DNA of 64,000 bases from Brevundimonas sp. 357 (lineage in GTDB: Bacteria; Pseudomonadota; Alphaproteobacteria; Caulobacterales; Caulobacteraceae), in contig NZ_RHWX01000011.1 of NCBI RefSeq assembly GCF_003938605.1, forward strand, positions 62,001 through 126,000, in the 5' to 3' direction. A program made the translations under genes and the position numbers. Positions 63,419 to 64,000 of this stretch are shown in pieces (position 1 is the first letter of the stretch; every line of letters starts with the position of its first letter). A model generated the notes under the pieces. The model ran no database searches. It had not been told where the DNA came from and was given only the letters and a program-made list of their open reading frames with translations.

Positions 63419-63883
63419 ATGAACACCGAAATCACCACCGCCGCCGGCGCCGTCGCCGCCGACAAGAGGAAGCTGGATGACCTGACCGTCGCCCTGTGCG
63501 CCCTGACCGTGGTCGGGGTCAGCGCCGCCTCCGCCACGCCGTTCTGGCCCGAAGCCTGGGGCCGCGCGCCGTCGATCGGCGTCGTCGTCCTGGCCGCCGG
63601 GCTGGCCGTCTTTCTGGCCCTGCACACCCTCTACTGGTGGCGCGCGCTGGATGAGGCCGCCAAGGAAGCCCACAAATGGGCCTGGTGGTGGGGCGGCAAT
63701 CTGGGCTTCATCGTCGGCGGCGCGGCCGTCGTCATCGCCGCCCTCGCAGGGGTGAACCTGCTGCCCGCCGCCGCGCCGCACACCGATGCGGCCCTGATCG
63801 CCCTGGGCGTCGTCGCCGCCTTCGCCGCCCAGGCCGTCGGTTACGGGATCGCCTGGTGCGGCTGGTGGATCGCCCGCCGATGA
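63419..63883 (+). CDS. Small membrane protein, 154 aa
   Basis: A hydrophobic protein with about four membrane helices (LTVALCALTVVGVSAA, SIGVVVLAAGLAVFLALHTL, GFIVGGAAVVIAALAG and ALIALGVVAAFAAQAVGYG), and Trp-rich loops (LYWWRALDE, KWAWWWGG). GGGGAG lies before the ATG at 63419. Its stop overlaps the start of the next gene as ATGA. Membrane protein plus XRE regulator pairs of this kind are common, and the regulator often controls the pair. The function is unknown to me. Confidence 0.8.
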   Translation: MNTEITTAAGAVAADKRKLDDLTVALCALTVVGVSAASATPFWPEAWGRAPSIGVVVLAAGLAVFLALHTLYWWRALDEAAKEAHKWAWWWGGNLGFIVGGAAVVIAALAGVNLLPAAAPHTDAALIALGVVAAFAAQAVGYGIAWCGWWIARR

Positions 63884-64000
63884 CCAGCGCCTTCATCAAC
63901 CGCCTCAAGGTCTTCCGCGCCGAGCGCGACTGGACCCAGGCCGATCTGGCCGAACGCCTCGGCGTCTCGCGCCAGACCGTCCAGGCGCTGGAGAAGGGCC
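63880..64000 (+). CDS. XRE-family helix-turn-helix regulator (3' truncated by window end)
   Basis: The first 40 residues, MTSAFINRLKVFRAERDWTQ and onward with ADLAERLGVSRQTVQALEKG, match a Cro/CI-type helix-turn-helix, with QADLAERLGVSRQTVQALE as the two helices. Many such proteins are about 65-75 residues; the rest is outside the window. It is translationally coupled to the membrane protein by 4 bp. Confidence 0.9.
   Translation, partial: MTSAFINRLKVFRAERDWTQADLAERLGVSRQTVQALEKG

Overview
The window is high-GC, tightly packed DNA from an alphaproteobacterium of the Caulobacteraceae, most likely Brevundimonas or a close relative. The evidence is a CcrM-type GANTC methyltransferase, ftsZ followed directly by lpxC, a CtrA-type box (TTAA-N7-TTAC) plus a GANTC site upstream of ftsZ, and a large TonB-dependent receptor. 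Genus is an inference from gene content; no 16S rRNA is present.

Layout. (1) 1-5.2 kb: the 3' end of an unknown gene, ubiK-like/ybjN/proC on the minus strand, then lgt, an NDUFAF7-like methyltransferase, a helix-hairpin-helix protein and pgeF on the plus strand. (2) 5.3-17.8 kb, minus strand: murC-murB-ddl-ftsQ-ftsA-[TonB-dependent receptor]-ftsZ-lpxC, the distal half of the division and cell wall (dcw) cluster. (3) 17.8-32.5 kb: a catB-type acetyltransferase, ccrM, a GT4 glycosyltransferase with a glycogen-debranching-type enzyme, mutY, a DciA-like DUF721 protein, two DsbA-family thiol proteins, smc, a WecG/TagA-type glycosyltransferase, a hypothetical gene and an MscS channel. (4) 32.6-44.2 kb, minus strand: mraZ-rsmH-ftsL-ftsI-murE-murF-mraY-murD-ftsW-murG, the proximal half of dcw, with 4-8 bp overlaps over much of its length. 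(5) 44.6-49.3 kb: RNase P RNA, an AmpD-like amidase, a small membrane protein, sppA, a SIMPL-domain protein and a CAT-anticodon tRNA. (6) 49.26-50.1 kb: a short AT-rich islet at the tRNA 3' end with small, partly broken ORFs. (7) 50.1-64 kb: fRMsr, ROK kinase, SDR, CitE-like lyase, a two-module KpsC-like Kdo transferase, a long KAS III, two tandem outer-membrane barrel paralogues, pyruvate phosphate dikinase, YgfZ and the start of a membrane protein/XRE regulator pair.

The dcw genes cover the precursor pathway (MurB-F, Ddl, MraY, MurG) and the divisome (FtsZ, A, Q, L, I, W). They are split between murG and murC by about 15 kb that carries chromosome-cycle genes (ccrM, smc). CcrM target sites lie before both ccrM and ftsZ, so the methyltransferase may feed back on its own gene and act on division. 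mraZ is preceded by four TGGG repeats spaced exactly 10 bp apart, matching the known kind of MraZ operator.

Three families of dispersed inverted-repeat elements sit in the intergenic gaps, several at dcw junctions. One 23-nt palindrome is also found in frame inside murD. I found no CRISPR array, prophage, insertion sequence or complete defence system. The items most worth following are the split dcw cluster with a receptor gene between ftsA and ftsZ, the repeat family that has entered the murD reading frame, the phased MraZ-type operator, and the AT-rich islet after the tRNA.
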